Source: Bacillota bacterium
GTDB taxonomy: Bacteria > Bacillota > Bacilli > Paenibacillales > NBRC-103111
Direction of reading: 5' to 3'
DNA length: 64,000 nucleotides
NCBI GenBank assembly: GCA_023388055.1
Contig: JAEWGW010000025.1
Span: 186,001-250,000, forward strand
Position 1 is the first letter of the stretch; the number at the start of each line of letters is the position of its first letter. Below, one piece after another: positions 49,037 to 56,683 of the stretch. Position numbers and translations under genes: made by a program. Under the pieces are notes generated by a model that had not been told where the DNA came from, did no database searches, and saw nothing but the letters and a program-made list of their open reading frames with translations.

Positions 49037-51160
49037 TCACGGATACCGTTCCTTATATTGGGTTAAGGTCAGGCCGTCGCGGAATTCTCCCTTGTAGATC
49101 ACATTACCCAGGTAATCATAGAGTGTGCCGATGCCATGCCGGTTGTTGTAGGCGAAGCTGCCCTCGTATTCCTTTTTGCCGTTGTCATAATAGCTGATGC
49201 CGTAACCGGAACGGTCATCATTCAGGAATTGGCCTTCATACACAAGAACCTTATTGACGTAGAGCTTTCCAGCGCCGGTTTTGCGCCCGTTCTCGAAGAT
49301 GCCTTCATATTTGACCTGGACATAGTCGTTTACCGTTTCCAGCACACCGCTGCCATGCCATTTGTTGTAGGCGAAATTTCCTTTATATGTGCCGTTGGTG
49401 AGTTTTTCCTCCCCATAGCCATGGCGCAGCCCATTTAGCATATCTCCTTCGTAGACCAGCCGTCCCTTGTTCCCGTACGAGCTGAAAACAGTAAGGTCTT
49501 CCTTTTTGGCCGCGTCATAAGTCCAGTATTGGGTGCCTTTGCTTTTGCCTACGCCGTTTTTCGCATCCGTATAGACCTGATAGACATTGCCGGAGGAAAT
49601 CTGCGAGCCCTGGCTGAATTCCGCCTCGGTCAGGGTAAAGCTGGTGTTGGCCACGGAGGAGTCGGGGGTTCCATAGCTGTACACCCAGCCCTTGCCGCTC
49701 CTGATGCCGTTCACCCACGGACCGTAATATTGCATCTGCCCGTTCGCCATAAAGGATAAGCCATTGCCGTCCCGGACACCGCCGCTTAACTGCCCGTCGT
49801 ATTCCTTCGTCCCATTGCCGGTGAACAATGTACCGCTGCCTGTCATCTGGCCATTCTTGAATTGCCCTTTGTACAGCGGCTCCCACTTATTCAATACGCC
49901 GGCGCTAGACGAAACCGTCCCCACAATCCGTCCTGCTTCCCCTTCGCCGTGGAGCTCCCCTGCCTCATTGAATTCGCCGCGGTACACCAGATCGGATTCC
50001 GTTTGCTTAAACAGGATGCCGTTGCGGTACTCCACATCGGAAACGTAAGCAACCTCCACCTCCTCCTCAGACACAGCGGTTACCCCGTCAAGCTCGTACA
50101 GCTTAATTTTGCCGAAGCGGCGGAGCTGGCCTTTCCCGTTCTCGTGGTCCTCCAGCCAATTGCCCGCATACAGCACCTTTCCGTCCTGGCTATAGGATTT
50201 GCCGTAGCCATAGCGCTGGTCCTTAACCCAGTTGCCCTCATACACCTTCTTGCCTTCCTTATCAAACAACACCCCATAGCCATAACGGAGCCCGCCGTCG
50301 AAGGTCCCTTCGAAGAGGGCCTTCCCTTCCGCGCCGTACAGCTTGCCGTTGCCTGACATCCTGCCTTCCTTCCAGTCCCCTTCATAAAAAAGCGTATCGC
50401 CTGTATACAGCTTTCCTTTGCCGTTGGGCCGCCCGTGCTTAAACAGTCCTTCATACCGTTCGTTTCCGATGTCATAAAAGGTACCCGGGCCGTCAGGCAA
50501 ATTGTTCGACAATCCGCCCTTGTAGACGGCCTTCCCGTTGCGGTACAGAATGCCCGCTCCGTTCATTCCGCCGCCGGACCACTGGCCTTCATAAACCAGC
50601 TCGTCTCCCAGATACAGCTTGGCATCCCGGTTCGTGCTGGACACGCCGCCGTATACACCCTCCAGCCGGTAGCTTCCGGTGTTTAGCGCGGTTCTGATCT
50701 GATCCCAGATGGAGGTGGAGAGGTAAAGCTTGCCGCGGTAGCGGTTGGTCTCCATCCCATAGCCCATCAGCTCCGGGATGCTGTAGCCCTCCATTGCTAT
50801 GTATACGCTGCCGTCGACCAATACGGGAGGCGGATCGATCCGGAAGCTTTGGCCGTCCAGCACGATGTACGGATCTCCCGCCGTCAGCTCCAGCCGGTGC
50901 AGACCCTGTTTTTCCACGATAATTCTGCCTGCGGAGGAATTCCAGGAGACTCTATAATCCTGCTGTTCAAAAAAGCTCCGCATCGGCAAATAATAGATTC
51001 CGTCGCGCACGATGGTTTCCTTGCCCCATGTGGATATGGAGCCGTCCACGATAACACTGGGGGCAGCTTCGGCCCGGGCGGCTTGGGTCCAGGGACCTGC
51101 AGGCATCATCAGCATGAAAATTCCGAGGGCCAGTGCCACGGATTTTGTTCGTTTCGGCAT
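49037..51160 (-). CDS. Exported MORN-repeat protein with copper-amine-oxidase-like N-terminal domain
   Basis: The 707-residue protein has a signal peptide (KSVALALGIFMLMMPAGPWTQAARAEA). A stalk-like domain of the copper amine oxidase N-terminal type follows (about 35-140: SVIVDGSISTWG, DGIYYLPMRSFFEQQDYRVSWN, GDPYIVLDGQSF). From about 165 to the end there are roughly fifteen or more MORN repeats (YEGxWxxGxxxGxGxLY). MORN arrays form extended beta sheets that bind lipids or proteins. It is probably a cell-surface protein. The ATG at 51160 follows AAAGGAG with a 9-nt gap. Confidence 0.9.
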   Translation of the reverse strand: MPKRTKSVALALGIFMLMMPAGPWTQAARAEAAPSVIVDGSISTWGKETIVRDGIYYLPMRSFFEQQDYRVSWNSSAGRIIVEKQGLHRLELTAGDPYIVLDGQSFRIDPPPVLVDGSVYIAMEGYSIPELMGYGMETNRYRGKLYLSTSIWDQIRTALNTGSYRLEGVYGGVSSTNRDAKLYLGDELVYEGQWSGGGMNGAGILYRNGKAVYKGGLSNNLPDGPGTFYDIGNERYEGLFKHGRPNGKGKLYTGDTLFYEGDWKEGRMSGNGKLYGAEGKALFEGTFDGGLRYGYGVLFDKEGKKVYEGNWVKDQRYGYGKSYSQDGKVLYAGNWLEDHENGKGQLRRFGKIKLYELDGVTAVSEEEVEVAYVSDVEYRNGILFKQTESDLVYRGEFNEAGELHGEGEAGRIVGTVSSSAGVLNKWEPLYKGQFKNGQMTGSGTLFTGNGTKEYDGQLSGGVRDGNGLSFMANGQMQYYGPWVNGIRSGKGWVYSYGTPDSSVANTSFTLTEAEFSQGSQISSGNVYQVYTDAKNGVGKSKGTQYWTYDAAKKEDLTVFSSYGNKGRLVYEGDMLNGLRHGYGEEKLTNGTYKGNFAYNKWHGSGVLETVNDYVQVKYEGIFENGRKTGAGKLYVNKVLVYEGQFLNDDRSGYGISYYDNGKKEYEGSFAYNNRHGIGTLYDYLGNVIYKGEFRDGLTLTQYKERYP

Positions 51161-51321
51161 CACTTTTCGCTCCTTTAGCTGGTAGGCAGGAAGTCTCATG
51201 CGTCTATCAGACTATTCTCCCAGGTGAATTATATCATGGAACCTGCGCCCCGATAAGACATGGACTACAGAATTCTGTTGGCGTAAAATATGGACATGTC
51301 TCATACAGAAGGTGAACCCAT

Positions 51322-52212
51322 ATGACAGATTATCGGCGCAAAGGAGAATGGCTGGAGCTGCCGGCAGGCCGTGCGGAGCTCTCCAATGAAGAGCGGCTGG
51401 CCAGCCTTATGGCCCGCCCCGGTATTCCTGCCGCATTCCTGCAGAAGCTGGAGCGCGACGGTGGGGTGGAGCGGCAGGCAGGCAAGCTCCGGCTCCGGCT
51501 GTTCCCTAGGGAAACGGCGCAGCTGGAGGGCGAATATGCGGAGGTGCAGATTGTCCACGAGGACGACTTCTGCCTGGTGGCGATGAAGCCTGCGGGGATG
51601 CCTGTGCATCCTTCCCAGCCGGGACAGGCAGGGACCCTGGACCATGCCGTGGCCTATTATTATGAAACCACGGGGCAATATTGCAAGCTCCGGCATATCC
51701 ACCGGCTGGATAACGATACTACAGGTCTGGTGCTGTATGCGAAGAATGACTTTGCCCAGCAGGTGCTGGATCAGGCCATGCGTGAGAAGGCAATCCGCCG
51801 GACGTACCAGGCGATTGCCCAAGGGCGGTTGACGCCCCCTGTAGGGATTATTGACCGTCCCATCGGCAAGGACCGCCATCATTCCCAACGGAGGCGGGTG
51901 TCCTCTGGCGGCGCGCCTGCCCGCACCCGGTACAGGACCGTGGAGCAGGCCAAGGAGGCTGCATGGGTGGAGCTGGAGCTGGAAACAGGACGGACCCACC
52001 AGATCCGGGTGCATCTGCAGTTTGCCGGAGCCCCTTTGGTAGGGGACGCGCTGTACGGGGGTTCGGTGAAGCTGTTTCCCAGACAGGCGCTTCACGGCTA
52101 CAGGCTGGAATTTGCCCATCCGTGGTCAGGGGAGGCTATGCTGTTGACCGTGCCTATGCCTGAGGATATGGCGGCGCTGTGGAGCGCGCTGCTGGCAGGG
52201 GCTGCTCCCTAA
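51322..52212 (+). CDS. RluA-family pseudouridine synthase
   Basis: The 296-residue enzyme has the catalytic Asp motif HRLDNDTTGLVLYAK, preceded by DDFCLVAMKPAGMPVHPS. It ends with KEAAWVELELETGRTHQIRVHLQFAGAPLVGDALYGG, the conserved RluA/RluD closing motif. An S4-like N-terminal part is weak. It makes pseudouridine in ribosomal or transfer RNA; the exact site cannot be told. The start ATG at 51322 follows AGAAGGTGA. Confidence 0.93.
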   Translation: MTDYRRKGEWLELPAGRAELSNEERLASLMARPGIPAAFLQKLERDGGVERQAGKLRLRLFPRETAQLEGEYAEVQIVHEDDFCLVAMKPAGMPVHPSQPGQAGTLDHAVAYYYETTGQYCKLRHIHRLDNDTTGLVLYAKNDFAQQVLDQAMREKAIRRTYQAIAQGRLTPPVGIIDRPIGKDRHHSQRRRVSSGGAPARTRYRTVEQAKEAAWVELELETGRTHQIRVHLQFAGAPLVGDALYGGSVKLFPRQALHGYRLEFAHPWSGEAMLLTVPMPEDMAALWSALLAGAAP

Positions 52213-52264
52213 CCGTGAAAAAGATGGCATGGCGGGCGGAATCCTCCCATATATTGAAGAGAGG

Positions 52265-52281
52265 GCTTGTTTCGAACAAGC
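52265..52281. promoter_or_regulatory. Palindrome before spoVID
   Basis: GCTTGTT-TCG-AACAAGC is a perfect 7-3-7 dyad 32 nt before the spoVID start. It may be an operator or an RNA hairpin in the leader; there is no T-run. Confidence 0.35.
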
Positions 52282-52313
52282 ATTCCTGGTATTCAAGAAG
52301 GGAGGATAAAACT

Positions 52314-53426
52314 GTGGCAGAGCAGCAATCCGGACTTAGATTTGATATTTATGAACGGGTGCATCTATCCGAGGACACCGCAGCAGTCAAAGAATTGGAC
52401 GAGGTGGAGCTGGTTCCCCATATACAGGTGTATACGGAGGAGGAGCAGGCGCTCCTGAAGGGGCATTTGTATCTAACGGGACTCTATGAAGCAACAGAGG
52501 GTGAAGCGCGGCGGACGCTGGAGCATCTTATTCCTGTGGAAATTACGCTGCCGTTGAACCGTATTCAGGATGTCAGCCAGGTATCCGTGAACATCGATAA
52601 CTTCGATGTGGACATCTTGTCGCCGCGCAGTCTGAATGTGACGGGGGTGCTTACGCTCCAGGGCATTGAGATGCTGTCGCTTCCCGATTCGGCATGGGAT
52701 GAGGAGGAAGAGACCATCTTCGTCCATGAGGCGCCCCGGCATAGTGCACCCGAGCTGCCTGAGCTTGCCCCGCCTGCCTCGGCAGAGCCGGCCCTGGTGT
52801 ATGCGGAGGAGGAAATTGTGCAGATGCCCGCTTATGCATGGACCCCCTTCCAGCAGCGGAAGGTGGAGGAGCACCGTGCGGAAGAGCCTATGGCTGAACC
52901 CGCGGCGAATGCGGCCGTGGATGAAAACGAAGAGGCAGAGGTTTATTTTGATCCGTCCGAAAATGTGGAGGCTCCCGAATGGACGCCAGGTGCAATGGGG
53001 AACATGCCGTATAACGAGGCTCCAACGCAGCTGCCTGCCATGGAGGAGCCTGCGGAAGCCGCTCCTCAGGAGGACAAAAAAGAGGTGAAGGTCGCCTTCA
53101 CCAGCAAAGCCCCCTCCACCGACACCTCGTATCATCTCCAGTCGCTGATACATACCAGTCCCCATGATTACCGGGCTGTGCCCCAAGCGGAGGAGGAGGT
53201 GTCCCCGACACCGCGCACGGATGCGCTGGAGTGGAAACGGCTGTTCTCCGGAAGCCCGGAGGAGGTGCGGCGGGTCCGCCAATTGAAGGTGTGTATTGTC
53301 CAGAAGGAGGAGACGCTGGAGGACATCGCCACCCGTTACGGGCTGAACCCCAAGGAAATCCAGCTGTATAACCGGCTTCAGGATGTGGAGATTGCCGAAG
53401 GCAAAACCCTCCTGATTCCGGTGTAA
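52314..53426 (+). CDS. spoVID: Spore morphogenetic protein SpoVID-like with LysM
   Basis: The 370-residue protein has a conserved N-terminal domain (SGLRFDIYERVHLSEDTAAVKELDEVELVPHIQVYTEEE...LKGHLYLTGLYEA) like that of B. subtilis SpoVID. An acidic, Pro/Ala/Glu-rich low-complexity middle follows, and a C-terminal LysM at about 320-370 (CIVQKEETLEDIATRYGLNPKEIQLYNRLQDVEIAEGKTLLIPV). SpoVID drives encasement of the spore by coat proteins. The start is GTG at 52314 after GGGAGG. In B. subtilis it follows hemL directly; here four genes lie between. Confidence 0.88.
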   Translation: MAEQQSGLRFDIYERVHLSEDTAAVKELDEVELVPHIQVYTEEEQALLKGHLYLTGLYEATEGEARRTLEHLIPVEITLPLNRIQDVSQVSVNIDNFDVDILSPRSLNVTGVLTLQGIEMLSLPDSAWDEEEETIFVHEAPRHSAPELPELAPPASAEPALVYAEEEIVQMPAYAWTPFQQRKVEEHRAEEPMAEPAANAAVDENEEAEVYFDPSENVEAPEWTPGAMGNMPYNEAPTQLPAMEEPAEAAPQEDKKEVKVAFTSKAPSTDTSYHLQSLIHTSPHDYRAVPQAEEEVSPTPRTDALEWKRLFSGSPEEVRRVRQLKVCIVQKEETLEDIATRYGLNPKEIQLYNRLQDVEIAEGKTLLIPV

Positions 53427-53454
53427 GCTACCGCTGCCCGATACCGACACAAAG

Positions 53455-53495
53455 CAAAGAGCCATCCGGCCATCAACGGCCAGGTGGCTCTTTTG
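53455..53495. terminator. Bidirectional terminator after spoVID
   Basis: AAAGAGCCA and TGGCTCTTTT flank an inner stem GGCC/GGCC. Confidence 0.85.
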
Positions 53496-53681
53496 TTAAT
53501 AGACTTGAAACAAGAAACCCAGATAAAACAAGAATAAGGCAAACAGGAGAAATACATCCACCGGATTGGGAAACAGCAGGGTCCGGACAAACTGAATGCA
53601 GATCAGCGGGAACATGACTGCCCGGATGGTATAGCGGGTCTGCCGCCACCACCGTTCAATTTTACGCCACCATTGCTGCAT
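53496..53681 (-). CDS. Small membrane protein downstream of comQ-like gene
   Basis: The 61-residue peptide has a basic, Trp-rich N-terminus (MQQWWRKIERWWRQTRYTIRA) followed by two hydrophobic segments (VMFPLICIQFVRTLLF and VDVFLLFALFLFYLGFLF). An AAGGAG lies 12 nt before the ATG, somewhat far. It ends at the shared terminator, 110 nt after the ComQ-like gene. It is not a ComX precursor: there is no Trp near the C-terminus and it is very hydrophobic. Function is unknown. Confidence 0.6.
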   Translation of the reverse strand: MQQWWRKIERWWRQTRYTIRAVMFPLICIQFVRTLLFPNPVDVFLLFALFLFYLGFLFQVY

Positions 53682-53791
53682 GAACTTGGCTCCACTCCTT
53701 TTCAGCCTGGTCTATCATCAACTTATGATAGAGGCTGTCCGGGATATGCCGGAAATTTCCAAAAAGCCGAAATTAATGGAGCGGTAAGCGT

Positions 53792-54715
53792 TTATTCCCG
53801 CACGAATGCTCCGTACATGATCTCCTTCAACTGAACTTTGCGGGAGGGGGGAGCATCCATCTTCTCCATCAGCTCCTCCGCACGGTCTACGCACAGGCCC
53901 TGAACCACCAATGAATATTCCAGGCATCCCGATCCGTCAATAAAAGCCTCGTAATCACCTGTCCGCTGCAGAAACTCCTCCCAATCCATGTCACCGCGGT
54001 AATATTGCTGGAAGTGGCGGAACTCCCATTCCTCATTTAAGGAGAGCAAATATAAAACCGGCAAGGTTTTGCGCTTGAGGAGAACATCATTCTTTTGGCC
54101 CAGACGGCTGATGTCCCGGAGATCATTCTGAATCTGGTGGATCATCCCTGTACAATCCGCCAAGTCCATCAGCAGGTCCCGCTGCAGGCCTCCGGCGTCC
54201 GCTGCGGCGCTTCCCAGATGCACCACCAGCTGGAAGAGAGAGCCGGACTTTTCCTGTATCAGTTGAAGATATTCGTCGGGGGTTTGCGCCGCATTCCGGA
54301 TGTCGCGGTATTGTCCCTGCAGGGACCGGGAGATGATCCTGCCTGCTTCCGCAATGGCCTCAGAGGGCAAGCCGCACCTGCCCAGCTCACTGGTGAAGCA
54401 CATCATCAGCGCCACGATTGCATTCAGCGCATGGGCGGAGGGGCATTGCATCCACAGCTTGTCCGTTTGGTCGTTATCCTGCAGATCGTCCATAATATCT
54501 GAGGCCAATACGGCTAATTCCGCTGCCGCGGCAATGGTGTCAATCCGGGGGTTGGCTCCGGAGAATAAGGTATGTATACAGCGGACAATATCCGACCAGG
54601 AGCCGCGTTCCTTGGCTTTTTCCGAGACGAATGAAAGCAGCAGCTCCCGGAACTCGCCGTCATACGGCTGTGACCGGATTATACGCGCCATTTCCTGGGC
54701 GGTCTCCTGGTTCAT
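53792..54715 (-). CDS. ComQ-like polyprenyl synthetase/isoprenyltransferase
   Basis: The 307-residue all-helical protein has the first Asp-rich motif in ASDIMDDLQDNDQTD (DDxxD form) and a second in IQNDLRDISRLGQKNDVLLKRKTLPVLYLL, which marks the ComQ side of the isoprenyl synthetase superfamily. ComQ prenylates a Trp of the pheromone precursor ComX. The gene overlaps the ComA-like regulator by 4 nt, so they are one operon. No ComX gene is recognised next to it. It may act on another small peptide, or be a remnant. Confidence 0.75.
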   Translation of the reverse strand: MNQETAQEMARIIRSQPYDGEFRELLLSFVSEKAKERGSWSDIVRCIHTLFSGANPRIDTIAAAAELAVLASDIMDDLQDNDQTDKLWMQCPSAHALNAIVALMMCFTSELGRCGLPSEAIAEAGRIISRSLQGQYRDIRNAAQTPDEYLQLIQEKSGSLFQLVVHLGSAAADAGGLQRDLLMDLADCTGMIHQIQNDLRDISRLGQKNDVLLKRKTLPVLYLLSLNEEWEFRHFQQYYRGDMDWEEFLQRTGDYEAFIDGSGCLEYSLVVQGLCVDRAEELMEKMDAPPSRKVQLKEIMYGAFVRE

Positions 54716-55350
54716 GGGGATTTGGTTCCTTTGACCAGAAAGGCCTCTATGGCCTCCAGCCGGTTCTTGACTCCCATCTTCTCGAAAATCCGCTTCATAT
54801 AGTTGTCTACCGTGCGCCGGCTCATGTGGATGTTGTCGGCAATCTGATCGTAGGTGGCGCCTTTGAGGAGCATATTCATAATGTTCAGCTCCTCCTGATC
54901 CAGCTTGGAATGGGGATCGTTCATATGCCGGTTGCCCAGACGCAGCTGATGGTACATGGGCATGGGCAGCATCGTGTGGTTATCCAGCACGCACCAGACC
55001 ATATTCCGGATAGTGCGGATGCCGGATTCCTTGGACAGCACGCCGCTCACCCCGGCCTCCACCAGCTGGTCGTAGAATTCCATGTAGTCCACACCGGTGA
55101 AAATAATGATATGAATGCTCGGATATTCTGCCTTGATGATCTTGGTCAGTTCTGTTCCAGTGGTATCCGGCAGCTGGTAATCCAGGAAGATCAGCCCCGG
55201 CTCATGCACCCGGACCTGCTCCAGGCAGTCCGCTCCTGTTCCTACAACACTTACCACGTCAATTTCCCCTGTTTTGTGCAGCATGTCCCGTGTAGCATGA
55301 GCAAGCAGGGGATGGTCGTCAACGACCAGTGCTTTGACGGTTGAGTCCAT
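54712..55350 (-). CDS. ComA-like NarL-type response regulator
   Basis: The 212-residue protein has a receiver domain (ALVVDDHPLLAHATRDML, phospho-Asp in GLIFLDYQLPDTTG, IIFTGVDYMEF, GVLSKESG) and a LuxR-type helix-turn-helix (LDQEELNIMNMLLKGATYDQIADNIHMSRRTVDNYMKRIFEKMGVKNR). It overlaps the ComQ-like gene downstream. The remains of a histidine kinase overlap its own start, so it was once the partner in a ComP/ComA-like pair. Without a kinase here it may be driven by another kinase or act unphosphorylated. Confidence 0.9.
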   Translation of the reverse strand: MDSTVKALVVDDHPLLAHATRDMLHKTGEIDVVSVVGTGADCLEQVRVHEPGLIFLDYQLPDTTGTELTKIIKAEYPSIHIIIFTGVDYMEFYDQLVEAGVSGVLSKESGIRTIRNMVWCVLDNHTMLPMPMYHQLRLGNRHMNDPHSKLDQEELNIMNMLLKGATYDQIADNIHMSRRTVDNYMKRIFEKMGVKNRLEAIEAFLVKGTKSP

Positions 55351-55486
55351 TGTCCGGCACCTCCCGCATGGGTATGGAAATAGAAATATGTATGCTTGAA
55401 CCGGGCTTGTTATGAAGCTCCATGAAGCCGTACAGGAGCAGCACCCGGCTTTTCATCTGCTCCAATTGTTGACTGATCCAGCAGCC
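55319..55486 (-). pseudogene. 3' remnant of a ComP/DegS-type histidine kinase
   Basis: On the minus strand a frame reads QQLEQMKSRVLLLYGFMEL, then HNKPGSSIHISISIPMRE and 14 more codons, to a stop at 55319. This is the end of a HisKA_3-type HATPase domain (MKxRVxLLxGxxE, KPG, IHISIP). A TGA at 55487-55489 blocks the frame upstream and no kinase sequence precedes it. The fragment overlaps the response-regulator start by 32 nt, as intact kinase-regulator pairs often do. The rest of the kinase has been deleted. Confidence 0.7.
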
Positions 55487-55495
55487 TCAGAATCT

Positions 55496-55504
55496 TGGTA
55501 TAAT
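55496..55504 (+). promoter_or_regulatory. Extended -10 promoter reading into an immediate terminator
   Basis: TGG-TATAAT (55496-55504) is an extended -10 on the plus strand. The strong hairpin terminator at 55521-55565 begins 16 nt later, so only a short transcript of about 55 nt would form. The same TTGGTATAAT recurs at 55675-55684 before the AraC gene. Confidence 0.45.
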
Positions 55505-55520
55505 TTTACCAAACCGCTAA

Positions 55521-55565
55521 AGAATTGTACATCTGCTGAATGGAGCGGATGTGCAATTCTTTTTG
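55521..55565 (+). terminator. Orphan 17-bp hairpin terminator
   Basis: AGAATTGTACATCTGCT and AGCGGATGTGCAATTCT pair over all 17 positions (two G-U) with loop GAATGG, followed by TTTTT. No plus-strand gene lies before it, so it ends a short RNA or attenuates transcription toward the AraC gene. Confidence 0.75.
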
Positions 55566-55619
55566 TTTGAAATTTTTCCTGGTTACGGAAAGGTATTTTC
55601 TCTACTGAATTTCGTCAGC

Positions 55620-55657
55620 ATGTACCTTTTTTATACCATATGTACCCTTTTTATGCG
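55620..55657 (+). repeat. Tandem repeat upstream of AraC regulator gene
   Basis: Two near-identical units, ATGTACCTTTTTTATACC and ATGTACCCTTTTTATGC, stand about 20 bp apart, just upstream of the extended -10 at 55676-55684. Two same-face sites would suit an AraC-type dimer. Confidence 0.55.
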
Positions 55658-55675
55658 GCGCGAAATAACTTTTAT

Positions 55676-55684
55676 TGGTATAAT
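55676..55684 (+). promoter_or_regulatory. Extended -10 promoter of AraC regulator gene
   Basis: TGG-TATAAT at 55676-55684, 57 nt before the chosen TTG start; no clear -35. Confidence 0.6.
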
Positions 55685-55741
55685 CCACTTGATGATGGGA
55701 ATGACTTCCTATCGACAATCAGAGCTGGGAGGGATGTTCCG

Positions 55742-56575
55742 TTGAAGCTGGAGCTGCCGGTTACGTTGATTGGTTCCAGTCCGTTCACATTGCCTGTAAA
55801 CACCGTCCAGGGAGAGTATTTGCTCCTTTATCCCAATAGTCAGGAAATGGTATTCCGTTATGGAGAGACGGAGATCCGGGTGAAGCGCGATCAGGCAGTC
55901 CTTGTTCCACCGGCTGCGAAGAAGGTACCCCTTATGCACATGGAAAACGAAGGAAGGATGATCCGTTTCCGCGCCGCGCCTTTTCTGGGGAGAGCGCTTC
56001 ATGAATTCCGTCATCCAGTTATTATCCCTCCGGCTTCAGCCATCCGGCGTACATTGGAAACCTTCCGGGCGGACATGGGCGAGCCTCATGACCTGCACGG
56101 GCAATTTCTTTATTCGTCCGCACTCTATACCTTGATAACGGAAATTCTGTATGTTCTGCATAAGGACCGTTCTGAACAGCCCGAACCGGAGCGTGAAGCC
56201 TCTACGGATATTAAAGGCAGGCCGATTATTTATGCAGTCCGCTATATGACGGCGCACTTATCCAATGCGGATCTGGATCTTGCTTCGATTGCAGCGGCGG
56301 TGAACTATCATCCCAATTATTTCTGCGAGGAATTCAAGATCATCATGGGCGTTACTCCTATGCGCTATCTGAAGCTGCTCCGTTTGAAGACGGCCGTCCA
56401 GCTTTTGGAAACCACCTGCTGCACGATTAAGGAAATCTGCCGTCAAGTGGGTATTAACAAGCCGGATGCGTTGGCCTTGCATCTCAGGCAATCCACCGGG
56501 CTTACACCGGTGCAATACAGGCAGAAGCACCGGAGGCCTCAGCCGTATTCGGTCCGGAAAATAAATGCTCTGTAG
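55742..56575 (+). CDS. AraC-family regulator of the biosynthetic operon
   Basis: The 277-residue protein has an N-terminal cupin-like part (YLLLYPNSQEMVFRYGETEIRVKRDQAVLVPPAAKKVP). The C-terminal AraC domain has VRYMTAHLSNADLDLASIAAAVNYHPNYFCEEFKIIMGVTPMRYLKLLRLKTAVQLL and CTIKEICRQVGINKPDALALHLRQSTGLTPVQYR. I start it at TTG 55742, 8 nt after GGGAGGG; the open frame runs 34 codons upstream through the promoter. It is on the same strand as, and 108 nt before, the ligase-ACP operon, which it probably controls. Confidence 0.85.
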   Translation: MKLELPVTLIGSSPFTLPVNTVQGEYLLLYPNSQEMVFRYGETEIRVKRDQAVLVPPAAKKVPLMHMENEGRMIRFRAAPFLGRALHEFRHPVIIPPASAIRRTLETFRADMGEPHDLHGQFLYSSALYTLITEILYVLHKDRSEQPEPEREASTDIKGRPIIYAVRYMTAHLSNADLDLASIAAAVNYHPNYFCEEFKIIMGVTPMRYLKLLRLKTAVQLLETTCCTIKEICRQVGINKPDALALHLRQSTGLTPVQYRQKHRRPQPYSVRKINAL

Positions 56576-56648
56576 ATGATTTATACAGAAACTTAATAAT
56601 TAGGGTTAATATTAAAAATAAGGTATATATAGCCAAAATGATGTGTTT

Positions 56649-56654
56649 TATAAT
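56649..56654 (+). promoter_or_regulatory. -10 box of the ligase-ACP operon
   Basis: TATAAT stands 29 nt before the AMP-ligase start in a very AT-rich stretch with no good -35, as expected for an activator-dependent promoter. Confidence 0.5.
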
Positions 56655-56683
56655 AATACAAAGCGGACAAAGGAGCGTGAATA

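Noticed and set aside
53718..53927. 69-codon minus-strand frame at the end of comQ as a ComX precursor
   Set aside because: Most of it is comQ read in another frame, it has no ribosome site, and its C-terminal region has no Trp for prenylation.
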